The position numbers were made by a program, and so were the translations under genes. From Schistosoma mansoni (Eukaryota; Platyhelminthes; Trematoda; Strigeidida; Schistosomatidae): a stretch of 64,000 nt of DNA. The notes beneath the pieces were generated by a model that was given only the letters and a program-made list of their open reading frames with translations, was not told the origin of the DNA and ran no database searches. The DNA lies in NCBI RefSeq assembly GCF_000237925.1, contig NC_031500.1, positions 2,580,185 through 2,644,184 on the forward strand, in the 5' to 3' direction. Each line of letters begins with the position of its first letter. Position 1 is the stretch's first letter. Below, in pieces: positions 48,950 through 61,300 of the stretch.

Positions 48950-49115
48950 GTTAAGTCCTCTGACGCGAGACCGGTAGGTCCTAGGTTCGAATCTCACGGG
49001 GCGAGGTCGTGAATGTGCACTGCTGAGGAGTCCCACAATAAGACGAAATGGCCGTCCAGTGCTTCCAGGTTATCCGTGATGGTCTAGCTTCCATTGATTC
49101 ATGATTTCAACTATA
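48950..49115 (+). mobile_element. Second-family hammerhead SINE
   Basis: Core CTGAGGA, GAAAT and GTC with AGAC in stem II, so one stem mismatch and a changed GAAAC. The head is short. Confidence 0.65.
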
Positions 49116-49665
49116 AAATATCAATCAACTGTTTCAAACTTGATTGTCCCTTTGAAAATGTTAATCAATCGTCTCAGACTTCACAGTTCCTCCATTTCCA
49201 TACCAATCGCATTCTGTTCCTGTTGAAGATACCACCAGTGTTGTTGTTTGACAACACTTTACCAGTCACACCCTCTATAATCGAATCGCGCCCATCCAGT
49301 TAAATCAAAAGTCAGAAGCGAGGAGGTTGTAAGATATATTTGATGAGTTATCAATATATCAAGAAGTGACTGATCTAATCTGGTTAATGGTCGTAGGTTG
49401 ATGTTTCTCATTCTGTTCTGAAACGTGATCTGGTGAGGATACATGACCGAGCGCCTTCAGCCAAATGCGTCCAGTGAAACTAATGTGGTCAGAATCCAAT
49501 GTCGAATACTTACAGAGCTATTTATTTTGGGGATTTATTTACAGTTACATCGTTCTTCCCTTTTCAATCTTCTCAACCTTATACTGTCAGACATTCTATT
49601 CATGACTCATGATGTATACTACTTATCTCGATATAAGTAGCACACATCACAATGCCATACTTTGT
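49115..49665 (+). repeat. Dispersed repeat C, right copy of the mirrored pair
   Basis: AATCAACTGTTTCAAACTTG to GTAGCACACATCACAATGCC; reverse complement of 44880-45420. A third, shorter copy is at 61795-62015. Confidence 0.7.
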
Positions 49666-49669
49666 TTTC

Positions 49670-50035
49670 ATAAACATTGGAAGATTGAAGTTAGATCAAA
49701 TGTTTGCTTTTTCAGATTTTAGTTTGATACTGAAACCATAAAATCGATAACATTCAGAATGAGAATATAAGCACTGATAATATAGATCGATTTAACCTTA
49801 GAAACAAAAATAATTGATACATCAATGAACTCATTCATTCATGTTAATCATACTTAATGATTAGTTAATAATCAATTAGAAATAAGGGAAATATGCAGTA
49901 ATAGTATAAGAATTACTATGTTACTACGTAATTCATAATAACTTCATGTGAACAATATCAAATGTATTTGAATAAGCAGTGTACTGATATCAATGATTGT
50001 TATTGTTATCAGAAGTGAGTTTGTGGAGATTTTAA
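49670..50035. other. No recognised feature
   Basis: AT-rich spacer. Confidence 0.4.
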
Positions 50036-50039
50036 TAAT

Positions 50040-50400
50040 TTTATGGTTGAAATCATGAATCAATTGAAGCTAGACCACCATGGAAAACTTGGACGCACTC
50101 GACGGCCGTTTCGTTCCATTGCGGGACTCCTCAGTAGTGCGCATCCACGTTTCCGTCCCGCGAGATTCCTACCCAGGACCTATCATTTTGGTGCACAAGC
50201 GCTTAACCTCCAGAGCACTGAGCCGGTCAGCACGGTGGTAATGTCTAACTTCAACCAATCCACTAAATTTAGCAACCGTTTACCATTGTATTCAGTGAAT
50301 TGATATCTCACAACAGATCTGGTTGGACTCCACTGGTCACTGCTTCTCACTAGAACTCGGGAAATATCTCTTAAAGCCAGTCACTAGTGGGTATATGATT
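50040..50400 (-). mobile_element. Second-family hammerhead SINE with extension
   Basis: Minus copy, mirror partner of 42345-42700: both carry GTCGAGTGC after the ribozyme and GAACGAAAC in stem II. Confidence 0.7.
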
Positions 50401-50744
50401 ATTATCGGAAGGGGTTTTGTGGGTGTTATTATTTTATTATTTTTCATCACTGAATAATTCTGCTAAGCTGATCATTAGGAAGTCAGGAACAATGTGTAAT
50501 TGTTTCATTCCAATTTACAGTTCTCCATAATTGACACTCACGTCCTCACCGGCGAATAAAACTCGGGGATTTCAGGTATCAGGTTGAGCGCGTGAACTTC
50601 AGCTCACTGATGGTCCTAATTTCCAACATCCATCACTGTTGAATACCGTGAATGGAATGAAGTTGGAGATTTGTACCACTGGACATAAATTTAATGATCC
50701 AAAGTTGAATCGTTTTGATATCTGTTTGTCCTTGGTGTGTAGTG

Positions 50745-51245
50745 TCGATTACTATGCTAAGCCCATATACCTTATTTTAGCTTCTGAATAGGCCAATTTA
50801 TCCATTCTTCTTGAGTCGTATTTTGACCTTGTTAATTATTCATTTTTTATTCCTGACTGTTTTTATATGAGCGTATACGTGTGCATTTCTTATCCTATTT
50901 ATAAAATGCCTGTAAAGTATTTTTATCTGGCTATAAATATTGATTAACGCTTGATTGAATGGAGCTGACTCACACTCCTTCTCCAACGCTTGTCAGTTCG
51001 CTTGGCTCTCTTCTATTTGATTCACCCTTTCATCCCCTGTCCACATCAATGAATGTACAAAATATACGTATTCGAAATCCATTCTTGTATTTGCCTTATT
51101 TAATTCCGTTATTCACTAGTGCGATTTAAGTCGATGAAATATATGATGATCGACGATTTGTGTATTTCGACAACAATCATTCGATAACGATCATTTGCTG
51201 GATGGAATCAGATTTAGGCCACTAAAGGTGCATATTAGAGAGAAA
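50745..51245 (+). mobile_element. Solo LTR of the Gypsy-type family
   Basis: Longest single copy here, from TGTCGATTACTATGCTAAGC to CAGATTTAGGCCAC. No internal region follows. A fossil left by recombination or loss of the body. Confidence 0.6.
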
Positions 51246-51249
51246 TCTT

Positions 51250-51565
51250 ATATTGCGATAAAACAGATGTTTACAGTTCCGTGATCACTACTGATTGTCT
51301 ACCTATGGGCAGCTTATAAAGTAATCCACATTCAAATTGTTATTACGGGAAGAGTATTTGGAAAGTTGGAGTTTTGGAACTATCTTACTAGAATTTATTG
51401 TCTATAGCCTTGTTCCTGAATCATTAAATACTTGAATTATTGCACTTTTATGTTTGTTTGCTTTTAAGCTTTTTCGTTATACATAAATGACTGCTATATG
51501 TTGTTTGTTTCTTAGATTACCCTTAATTTTAAGGAAACTATAACCCCGTTCAGTATTTTTATTCT
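51250..51565. other. No recognised feature
   Basis: AT-rich spacer. Confidence 0.4.
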
Positions 51566-51579
51566 GGTAACATTCTTTT

Positions 51580-51740
51580 AGCAAGGTTGTGTTCTACGGG
51601 ATGAGGTTGCTGACCTCATTCCAAACCCCTCCTTTTTACTGGAGATTGAGACCGGCGGTAACCCAGAAGAGCTACAGGCGGAACCTATCACTATACACCT
51701 ACCAGCGGGGGAGAGAGAACTTCATAGAACTTTCTTTGAC
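51580..51740 (-). mobile_element. RTE-like LINE 5' leader fragment
   Basis: Reverse match to 60325-60420 (GGGATGAGGTTGCTGACCTC, CTCCTTTTTACTGG, GGTAACCCAGAAGAGC). Sits at the 3' edge of the CR1-like LINE. Confidence 0.5.
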
Positions 51741-51774
51741 ACTGTGGTATGCCTGAGATCGTCAACATCATCTG

Positions 51775-54200
51775 GAATCCATATGATGGATTACAGATAT
51801 GAAGTAAGTAGGTCAATTAGAGGTGGTTTGATACCCAATCGTTTTAGCTCATTGATAAGACATATATAGTTGACCCTATCAAAAGCTTTTGAGAAGTCAA
51901 GGTAAATGATGTTATTCTTCCCCTTGCGATCAAGGACGCTTGTCCATCTATCCACGGCAATCGGCAGGTTGGTTATACAAAGGTGACCCTTCCTGAAACC
52001 ATGCTGTTGAGTTGAGAAGAATTTTAAGGGTAATAAGTAGTCATGTATACCATTGCATATCAGGGACTCCATAACTTTTGAGGTAAGAGCCACCGGTCGG
52101 TAACTTGAAGGTTCGCTGCATCAACCTCCTTTGAAAATTAGTGTGATGTGAGCCAGTCTCCAAATTTCCGGCAGTTTACCTTGGCTTAGTTAGTGTGAGA
52201 ACATCACGCTAAGCGGTGTTGCCAGGATTGAAGCTGCTGTATAACAGAATGAACTATATACGGGCCAGGAGAAGTGTCCTTTCTTAGGTGCTGCAGTTTT
52301 CGGAACACCAAGTCAGCTCTCAGGTTCATTTAGCAAGGTCCTGTGCACTTACAGATGAAGCTCTCATCAGTAGAGTTGATGTGAGTCAGTTGAAACGTCC
52401 GGGAGTATTGTTCAGTCAAAAGGTTAGCGGCATAATCGTCGTTATTGATCGGGCCATTGGGACCTGGAAGTTGGGAAACTCCAGTTTTGGCTTTTCGGAC
52501 TGGAGACAAATTTATCGATAAGCTTTATCTAGTAGTGAAACCTGTCTTCTATTATTACCTTTGTGCATATGTTCCTTATAAATTTGTATTGCGTGTACGC
52601 GCCGTTGTTATCAGTTCGTTTGTATTCTGCTCAACAGTGTCTTTTGCGGCTTAGCAAACGAAGAGTGAGGTTCTTGATGATTGTAGATTGCTTGTAGATT
52701 TTGGGGACCGTTTGAGGAACTGTCTGCTCTGTAGCACATAAAAGCGTGTGGAGTAAGAAATCCCAATGAGCATCCACATGAAGTTGAGGGCGAACATCCC
52801 AATCCACCTGTTGCAGATAGTCCTGTAAAGCTGACTCATCCAACCGTTTGAAATTCCAGCGCCTGTTGTTGGTGGAATATCTTAGCTCAGTTTTTCTGAC
52901 AAAACTGAAGGCCATAACGGAGTGATCATTTTTTCTCCAGGGGGGACAAAATTTAGAGGTTGTCGACTAGGAATTCTTCGTTTGTGCATACCCAGTCTAA
53001 GCGCGACGGTATCTGACTTTTTCTCCAACGAGTTGCCGACTTCATATTTTCGAATGATCCCAGATCCTCAATGAGGTTGAAGAACAGAGTTTCAGTGGAG
53101 TTTTCACCTCCAACCTAGATATGTTCCGCAAAATGGACTCTAGGGAGATTGAAGTCCCCTAGAATTAGGAAATAAGTGAATCCGAGACGCGTGGAGCTGG
53201 ATAATCCTTCCAGCATGCGATTGTCATACTCGATGTCAGGAGTGGGCCTCATGTAGATGACCCCAACTAGACACCTCGAGGTGGCGGACAATCCTACTGA
53301 GCACCATACGAATTCATCAAGACAGATAAACTCTTGGTTGTGAAATTGGTGTACCTACAGGCTACTCCACTCCCAATTCCTGTTTTTCTGTCGTTGCGAA
53401 ACAAAGACATCTCAAGTATTGCTAGCTCGTGGTCCGCAAATTGAGAAGATATCCAAGTTTCAGAAACTCCTTTCAGATGAGCATTATTAGCATTGCTAAG
53501 TTCACGTAGCTCATCCATTTTATTTGGTGGACTCGCGGCGTTCATATACAAGCAGTTTACGCTTTCAATTTGAAACGCCTGGGCTTCTTCCTGTTTGCCT
53601 GTATGAGCCTTACGTGAATGGACAAGTAGCCTACGTATACAATGTTTTCCAAGTTAGTAGTCCCTGTTCTTTGCACGCTTTTCTTATGATCATGACAGTC
53701 TACAAGTGGAATTGTCAGCTTCAACTCGTCTTCGCGCTTGATCCTGGCGTCATGTGGCCTATCTGAATGCATATAGATTTCAGTTGGCAACCGACGTCTG
53801 TTTGCACGAGGTGCTTCCAGAGTTGCAACCGCCATATGAGAGGATGGGAAAGTCATCTTCATCAGCTGGGTTCTAGAATCTCCGTCCTTCCTGACTAGTC
53901 TAGTCACATGTTGAGTGAGTTTGTTTTTGAGCTTCAAGGATTGCTTGATGAATTTCCATTCCCTAACATCAGAGTTTGCTTGACCAAAGTCCGTGTTTTA
54001 CGATACACCTTGCACAACGATATTTCTTCGGGGGGAAAACTTCTCTCGATATTCTTTGAAGATGCTCCGGATGAGATCGCGTTCAGAATACGGTATATCA
54101 GGCAGTATTCTTACGTTCCCATCGGATTTCAGTAAGTGACTAGCTAGCAGGACATCCTCTACGCCGGTAGCATTCTTGAGTGTTACATGAAGTAGCCTCG
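51775..54200 (-). mobile_element. CR1-clade LINE, second copy, decayed
   Basis: On the - strand: ORF1 C-terminal part (53950-54200), then an APE-type endonuclease around 53560-52900 (HLKGVSETWISSQFADHELA, SLFRNDRKTGIGSGVA), the linker (NNRRWNFKRLDESALQDYLQ), then RT fingers and palm to 51790: SYRPVALTSKVMESL, TQQHGFRKGHLCITNLPIAV, NNIIYLDFSKAFDRVN, NELKRLGIKPPLIDLL. The YADD part and everything after it are missing at the 3' end. Many stops and frameshifts between blocks. Compared with 26-28.7 kb this copy keeps the endonuclease and loses the RT 3' half. Confidence 0.8.
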
Positions 54201-54319
54201 GGTTATTTTGATGGTGAGTCGTGTGACTGTCAAAGGCTCTATTCTAGGAAGTTCAAGCTTCTTGTTTTATTCTCCCCAGAGCATCCTGTCTTTTTTGTCC
54301 TGCAAACTGAGAGAAAGAA

Positions 54320-57300
54320 CAGGGTTGTCTTTAAAGTTCATTATTATGAGAGAGTCATTACGAACTGTTTGAAAAGTGTTTATAAGTGGTAAAAAGAGTT
54401 TTTTCAACAATTTATTGGGATCCTAACGTGGAAAAATCAGGAGTGAAATGGAAAACAAACACAAAATATGTGGTTTTATGTGCGTGTTCATAATGCTTAA
54501 AAGCGTATGGCATCTCAACAGCTCCGTGATTACTATCCATAAAAAGGAGAGTGATTGCAATGTTCTGCCAGTTATTCACTTTAGTACAGCTCCAACTTAA
54601 ACAGTATTGACAATTCATCCACCTAGAGTCAGGCTACGCAGAACTGAAAATTAGAGTTAAGTATGACACTCTAAAGATGATACACTATGATGATTAAAAT
54701 TATTCGAATTATTGTAGCACCTGAGAATTTTGAAATAGTGAAATTTGCTGCAAGTAGAACTAGATGAACACAAATGGACGTACTGTATTTGGAATTCGTA
54801 ATCAGCGGGTAATCCAGTAAAAAGGACTCTCCAGTTCGTACAAATACCATATACTCGTTTTTCAGGAATTGTCTAAAACCTTCGAGGGAGTGCAAAATAA
54901 GGCTATTATAAAAAACTCACTCATGGTGATTACTAGCCATGCGATAAATCCAAATGATGACGTGATGCAGAAGAACACAGATACTGAACTTTAATTTTAA
55001 GGCAATCTTATGAGGATGTTTGCATATGTGTATTGCATTGTAATAGTATAGTAATTCAAGTTCATTTTCATTGTTTTTGTGATATTATGAATTATTAGTC
55101 AAATGAATACATAATAATCACGGTCAAACCATACCTATGTATGGAGTACACAAAGTGATTAACCTCCTCCGTTGTATCTCAAAGTCAATTACCTTCCTAA
55201 TCAGATTGTAAGTGCAACAAATAAAAGGTCACTGACCTGAGTTATTTTTCACTGTTAGATTTATCAGATGTTGACTACTGTCATCATTTGATCTTTTCTG
55301 TTGTAATAATTTGGCACTGAAAAAATTTCACAAAATGCCGCAATTTTTCTACACCTTGACTTTGTACCCGATTTCTATGTAGTTGGTACACTGATACAGC
55401 TAAGTCCTGTTACCAGCCTAATTATATAACAACCATTCAAAACCCATTTTTTCGCATGGATGAATAAGACTGCACTTTACTGAATAAGACAATAAGTATG
55501 AAAGGGTTAAAGTTTCTATTCATTGATGTTAAAGGTAGCTACTTGTTCAACATGATTTGAGGGAGAACTTTTTATGATCATACTCGAAGATCTGAAAATC
55601 CGCAAGACAGTGACCTTCGGAGAATGAAAACCCAAACGTTAAACAATAATATATATGGATTAGTGAACTTCAAACGACCACACGGAAGCGATTCACCAGC
55701 ATCCCAGCACAGAAGTGACTCAGCATTCAGTCAACAGATAATCAAAACGCAGTTCTTTCATCAGTTTACTGAAATATTCAAAAGTCGTTAAAACAGATCT
55801 ACTGTAATGATGTTCTTTTGCATAACATCTGTTGTGGTTGAACATTGTGACCGACAAAGGAACCCATGAACGACAACATGAGACATCCACCACCACATTA
55901 ATTCCCTTTGATCTTGTGTGGTTATGACTTGTTTATTCACTAATCATACTGTTTTTGTTTGCCATGAACGATATCAGGTTTTTTTGTTTCGCTTCACGAT
56001 CATCTAGTTACTATTTGGCATGTTATTTACGTTTCTTTTCCCCTTTTTCATAGACCGTATTGACCGTTTATTTTGTATACCAACAGTGGTGATTTACTTT
56101 TTAGAAGTAGACAAAGTTTATCAAGCCAAATAGCTTACTCATCATGACTTTGGCTATGCTCGGACTGTGTTCGACAGTCTGGGGAAAAGTTTGGGACTGA
56201 ATCTGTTGGAAGTTACTTCGTACAGTGGTTGGTGGAGTTCATTTTCAGATGTTAAGAATAAAAGACAATCTAAATAACTTCTGCCTTCGGTCAAACCTGA
56301 ATATCTAAGTAACTAAACAAGACATTTATTTACGTGACCAAATCGTAAACTCTAACTACTGGTACATTGTATTTCACTTGCCAACAATGTTACTTACAGT
56401 CTGCTTAACTGTAATGACAATGATGAAATGATTATTTCACTTGAGTGCCTTCTCCTAAAACCAGCTCCAATCGCGCAAGAATGTCAGGTAGAAAGTTGAA
56501 CACCAAAGACTTATAGAAATGTGGGAATCGGCGCGGAAGAATAAGACTTTTACGTACACAAACAAGAATGGTGGTGTTCATACTGTATCTCCCTTGACAG
56601 TATCTGCTGAGGATACATACTATGTCACATTTTGACCTTGCCAGTCAAATAATAATGAACAGAAGACACCACAGTGTTTTTGTTGCCCGTCTGAAAAACC
56701 AGGCTCGATTAAAATACACTATAACCTGTCTGACTATTTCAAAAAATTTACTAAAATAAGGTCCAGCCCAAGGAAATAGGCATCTTTTGATAGGTTACCG
56801 TTGAGATCACTAGGTACTAGCAACCTAAGTTAGTGCTATACTACCCACAATTTACAGAGAAGACACCTGCCCACAAAATAAAAGCGATGAAAGTTTGTGT
56901 TTTAATAAACCTCACTAAATAAAACCTGAAGATGATTCAATATGTTTATGAATAATATGGTCAAAACCAACCTTTCTTAGAGCAGTAATTATATATTCAG
57001 AAGTTTGCTAAGTTTTTGGCAGATGGACAATATATTTTTCGATCCCACTCCACATATTTGTATCTATTTATTCGGCAAAAGAAGGATTTTAACGAACGTA
57101 AAATATGCTGTACATCCAATCCCAGTTTCATTAAGACAAAGCTAGACTAATTCGGAATTTTTTCAGTAGTTCATAAATAGTATATTCGGTTATTTATCAG
57201 TAAGAAACAAAAGCTGTTATCAGTGACCATTTGAGCCTGATTAGGACTGCAGAAACACCAAGCACACTTCCAGAGTCAGGCCACACAGGGAAGCTGGTGA

Positions 57301-58377
57301 AGGTTTCTCTTAGCTGAATGTTAGATCGCTGCAATCAGACTACTCCTTGAATGTTACTATAAACCCTCAAGGTTTTGACTATTGTTCTCAAATATCTTAG
57401 CATGTTTGTCTAAAAACCCTTATTATGTGAAGTCGCGTTATGAAAACAAGTAGTTTTAAAGCGTATAACTTGTCCGTTTGATTACTTTATAGACTTGTTT
57501 TAATTTATCAACTCATACTTACTTTTCAGCGTCTATGGAGCTGGGCGGTTAGTAAGAGTTCTTCACGTTTTTAACATTAGTATTTACATACAATTGGTGG
57601 GGTTTTATTTGCTTCTGTCATTATTCACACATTAGTTTTTGTAAGATCGGAAGTTTCAGACCAGTATACGGTCTTATATTAGTCTCTTCAAATAATACTA
57701 AAAAGCATCAAAACATATATATTACTATGACATTAAAGGCGAACTCGCAGGAAATTAGGAGGACATATTCATGAAAGTTCGCCGTACAAATAGGCAAGAA
57801 TTCATAAATATTGCCATTTTTCAACTTTTTTTTCGCTCAAATTTAATGTCTTCGTCACGAGGTTATATATATATATAACTATAGAGTTTCTTAGAAAATG
57901 CTCATATAATTGGGGACTTACCAAAATACTCACAAGCTTAAGATAGAAAAGCAAATCTGACTGCAGTGAGAAAACCCTATACATGTTCAGGCAGTGGTTA
58001 AGATGTTGTTTCTGAAAAGAATAAATTCATTTAGCATCAACATTCATTACAGTGTATTACAATATTCATACTAAATCCTAATTCCAACCCCACGAGTATC
58101 CGTTAAAATAAGACACGAGTTTTTGTTCATTTTTGTGAATGTCTTAATGATCCTGATGTGAAGAAGATTCTCTCACTTGCTCACAACAACTATCACATCT
58201 AAGCGTATTGTTGATGAATATTTCACTTTTAACGTGAACCTCATAAGCCATAACATTTCACCAGATGCTTAGGAACTCATCTATAAACGAAGTCATTACT
58301 AATGAATATGTGATGATATTATTATTGAAAAGTTTAATGCTGTTTGTTTGTTTATTCTTCAGAATCACAAATAGACA
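54320..58377. other. Intergenic stretch before ARL2BP, no recognised feature
   Basis: About 4 kb with no repeat or exon I can support; a short TA run lies near 57866-57880. Likely contains the ARL2BP promoter and leader at its right end. Confidence 0.45.
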
Positions 58378-61300
58378 ATGGAAATGATAATGTGCCTGAA
58401 GGACCATTTGTTGGGTTTGTTTTTTACTTTATAGTTATCATAATTAGGATAGATCACAAGAGCCGTCGTCGGATTTCGATAATGTTGTTGGACATTTAGA
58501 GGAGATAATAATGAGTAAGAGTATTTATATTTAAGTATACAAGACTCTTTTGTCTTAGTATGCGAATCTTTAGCAGTACACACCCATGACCTCACCACTG
58601 GGGATTTAAACCATGACTTTCGTGTCTCGTAGTGAGCTCTTAACCTCCAGACTACAACTATCCTGTGCGTTCTGGTTCTTAATGTTTGTTTAACCAAGAT
58701 CAGTTGTAAGGCTAACTATGAAAATTTAACAATACTCACTAGATCCTTATACTAACAATTATTATGTTCTCACTAGTGACCAACTTTGAGAAGTAGTTCC
58801 AAGACTTCTAGTGGAAGTTGCGACCACAAGATGAGAGAGTTGTTGTATTCCTGTAAAAAAATGTCATCACTAATCATCGTAAACTGATTGAAGTTAGACT
58901 TGTACACTGTAGGAAACTGGCGTAAAGTCGAAGGCCCTGGGTTCAGCCCCTGTGTCCGAGTCATGGATGCAAACTATCAAGGAGTCTCATACTAGGTCGA
59001 AACGGCTGTCCAGTGCTTCTGGGTTTCTAATGATTGTCTAACCAAGATCGGCTAGTAACGTTAAACTATAAAATTTGAACCATCTTCACAAACCGGTATA
59101 GAAATTATAAAGCACTTAACAAGTTTGTATTAAATCAGTATCTAATTTTACCTATTCTATGTTATTATCAATATTAGAGAGCTTTTCCTTTCATAATAAA
59201 TATGTGATAGTTGAGTATAATCTGCTAAAACTAGATCAGGTTATGTGGCGTGTACTCGATTATCTGTTTCTAAAGTAAATAATCTAACATTTGTAAATTT
59301 TTACTGTGTGTATTCCAGCTTTGTCCACTTTAAGTCATTTCATGTCGCTTCATAATCTTAAAAAACCATCATTTTCTTAGCTATACCGGATCTCGACAAA
59401 TAATCAAAGCCACAAACTTTAGTCAGTCTAACTCTAGTTATCGAGAAAAATTGTTGTCTATTCAAAACCACATGATCTGTGTAATAAATAAGCGGACAGT
59501 GATTGTATACAGTTCTTGATCTACAATTTTATTTTCGCGTCAGATCGTCCTTCACTTGAATTATCCTCTGTAGGATTTCCTTCTGTCCCGGTTTAGGAAG
59601 TGATCACGTGAAAACCATGAAACATTAGACCATAAAACAGCCGGAGAGCCCAACCTTTGAGTACTCAAAGTAATGTGTCTAACAATGAAAACGGGGATGA
59701 GACTCCTATCTATCCAATAATGGGGAAACATTTTTCAAAATGAATCTCAGTTCTCATATTTATGGGACAGAGTAATGAAGTTCATAGTTTATTGTACAAA
59801 ACGTCTTATAAAATGACTTATTCTACTTATTTACCTTTTAAATAACATACTTGTTTACATTTTTCTACTTTCCTATTCTAATCCTTAAAAAACAACATAG
59901 GTAATCACTTTCAAAGTATCCAAGATCAATTTATGAATGAAAATTACGATGAATTTGATGAAAATGAAGAGAATGAATTTTGTTATACAGAAATTCATGA
60001 GAAATATGTAAGTAAAATTTGTTATTTTCTTTTTTGCTTACTTCATCTTCATCAATTCAATCTAAATTAATGATCAAATGTAATTTTTATAGATTAATAC
60101 AGTTGAACGAATGCTGGAAGAGCAATTATGTCAAAGAATACCTCATTTCTCAATGCGTTCATTTATAGATAACTTAGTGTAAGTGTATATACATATGGAT
60201 TTTTGTTTGTAATTGAAGATCTTTGTAGGTCCTTATATTCATGTTTATTGTCTTCTTCAATTAAGCTTTCGTTGATTGACTTCTTTCCTATAAGTTTATA
60301 TATTGGATCTATGTTGATGCGCTCCACATGTAGCTCCTCTGGGGGCTACTGCCGGTCCCAGGCCCGGATAAAGGAGGATGGTTGGGCATGGGGTTAGCGA
60401 CCCCATCCCGTAGAAAACCAGCTAGCTAAAACAACGCTAACCAGAAAAAAGTTATTCAAACCATTTAAACTCTGCCGTGGGAGTTGAAGGAATAACTATG
60501 ACGTCTCATGGTGAAAGCCGAGTTCCTTCGGATGTCATGAGGCCGATGCACCTTCCAACAAACAGAGAAACAATTTTTATAGGTACATGGAACGTCCGGA
60601 CAATGTGGGAGACCGGAAGAGTCTTCCAAATTGCTAATGCTTGCTGCTGCTTCTAGAAATTCGAAGTTTCCCCAATGGAATATATGCTTGTCTTGTATAC
60701 TTTCGTTAATATCAACGACAGCATCTCGTTTCACTACTAGCCTCTGTTTGTATATTTATTATAAATTTATGGTGGGTAAATGTAACTCATACATCAAGTA
60801 CTGATCCATATACTTAGGTTTGAGCTATATTACTTTTTTTGTTGTCTAGGCACTAGCTATACTATTCTATTTGCCAAACTGATATAGACGAAACAGGGTT
60901 TGAGCCTCTAACCTATAAGTTGAAAGCTGAGTAGTTCGAACTCTATAGTCCGTTGTTCTATAGTGCTCACTGACTCGAGATCGAATCCAGGATATTCAGA
61001 TCTCAGGTAGAGCGCTTAATTTTTCAATCACATTATGATAACTATAATCTGTTAAACATTTTGCATTATCTTCACACTCCATTTTTCTTAATAGATACAC
61101 AAACAATGACTTGAACAAGCTTAGAGCTTAAGAATTCAGAGTTCAAATCCCTTGAAAAAACATTAGTAGAGGTGAACATCTTGATATAACAAATAAAGTT
61201 TGCATTAAAGCATTTATTTATTTATTTAAACACGTAAATATTGGTACAAGGAGGCACCAGGTTTATATGCGCCACACAAATCTCATTTGATTTGTCTGAG

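Noticed and set aside
57860-57885. Short TA run as a regulatory element
   Set aside because: Simple low-complexity repeat, common in AT-rich DNA.
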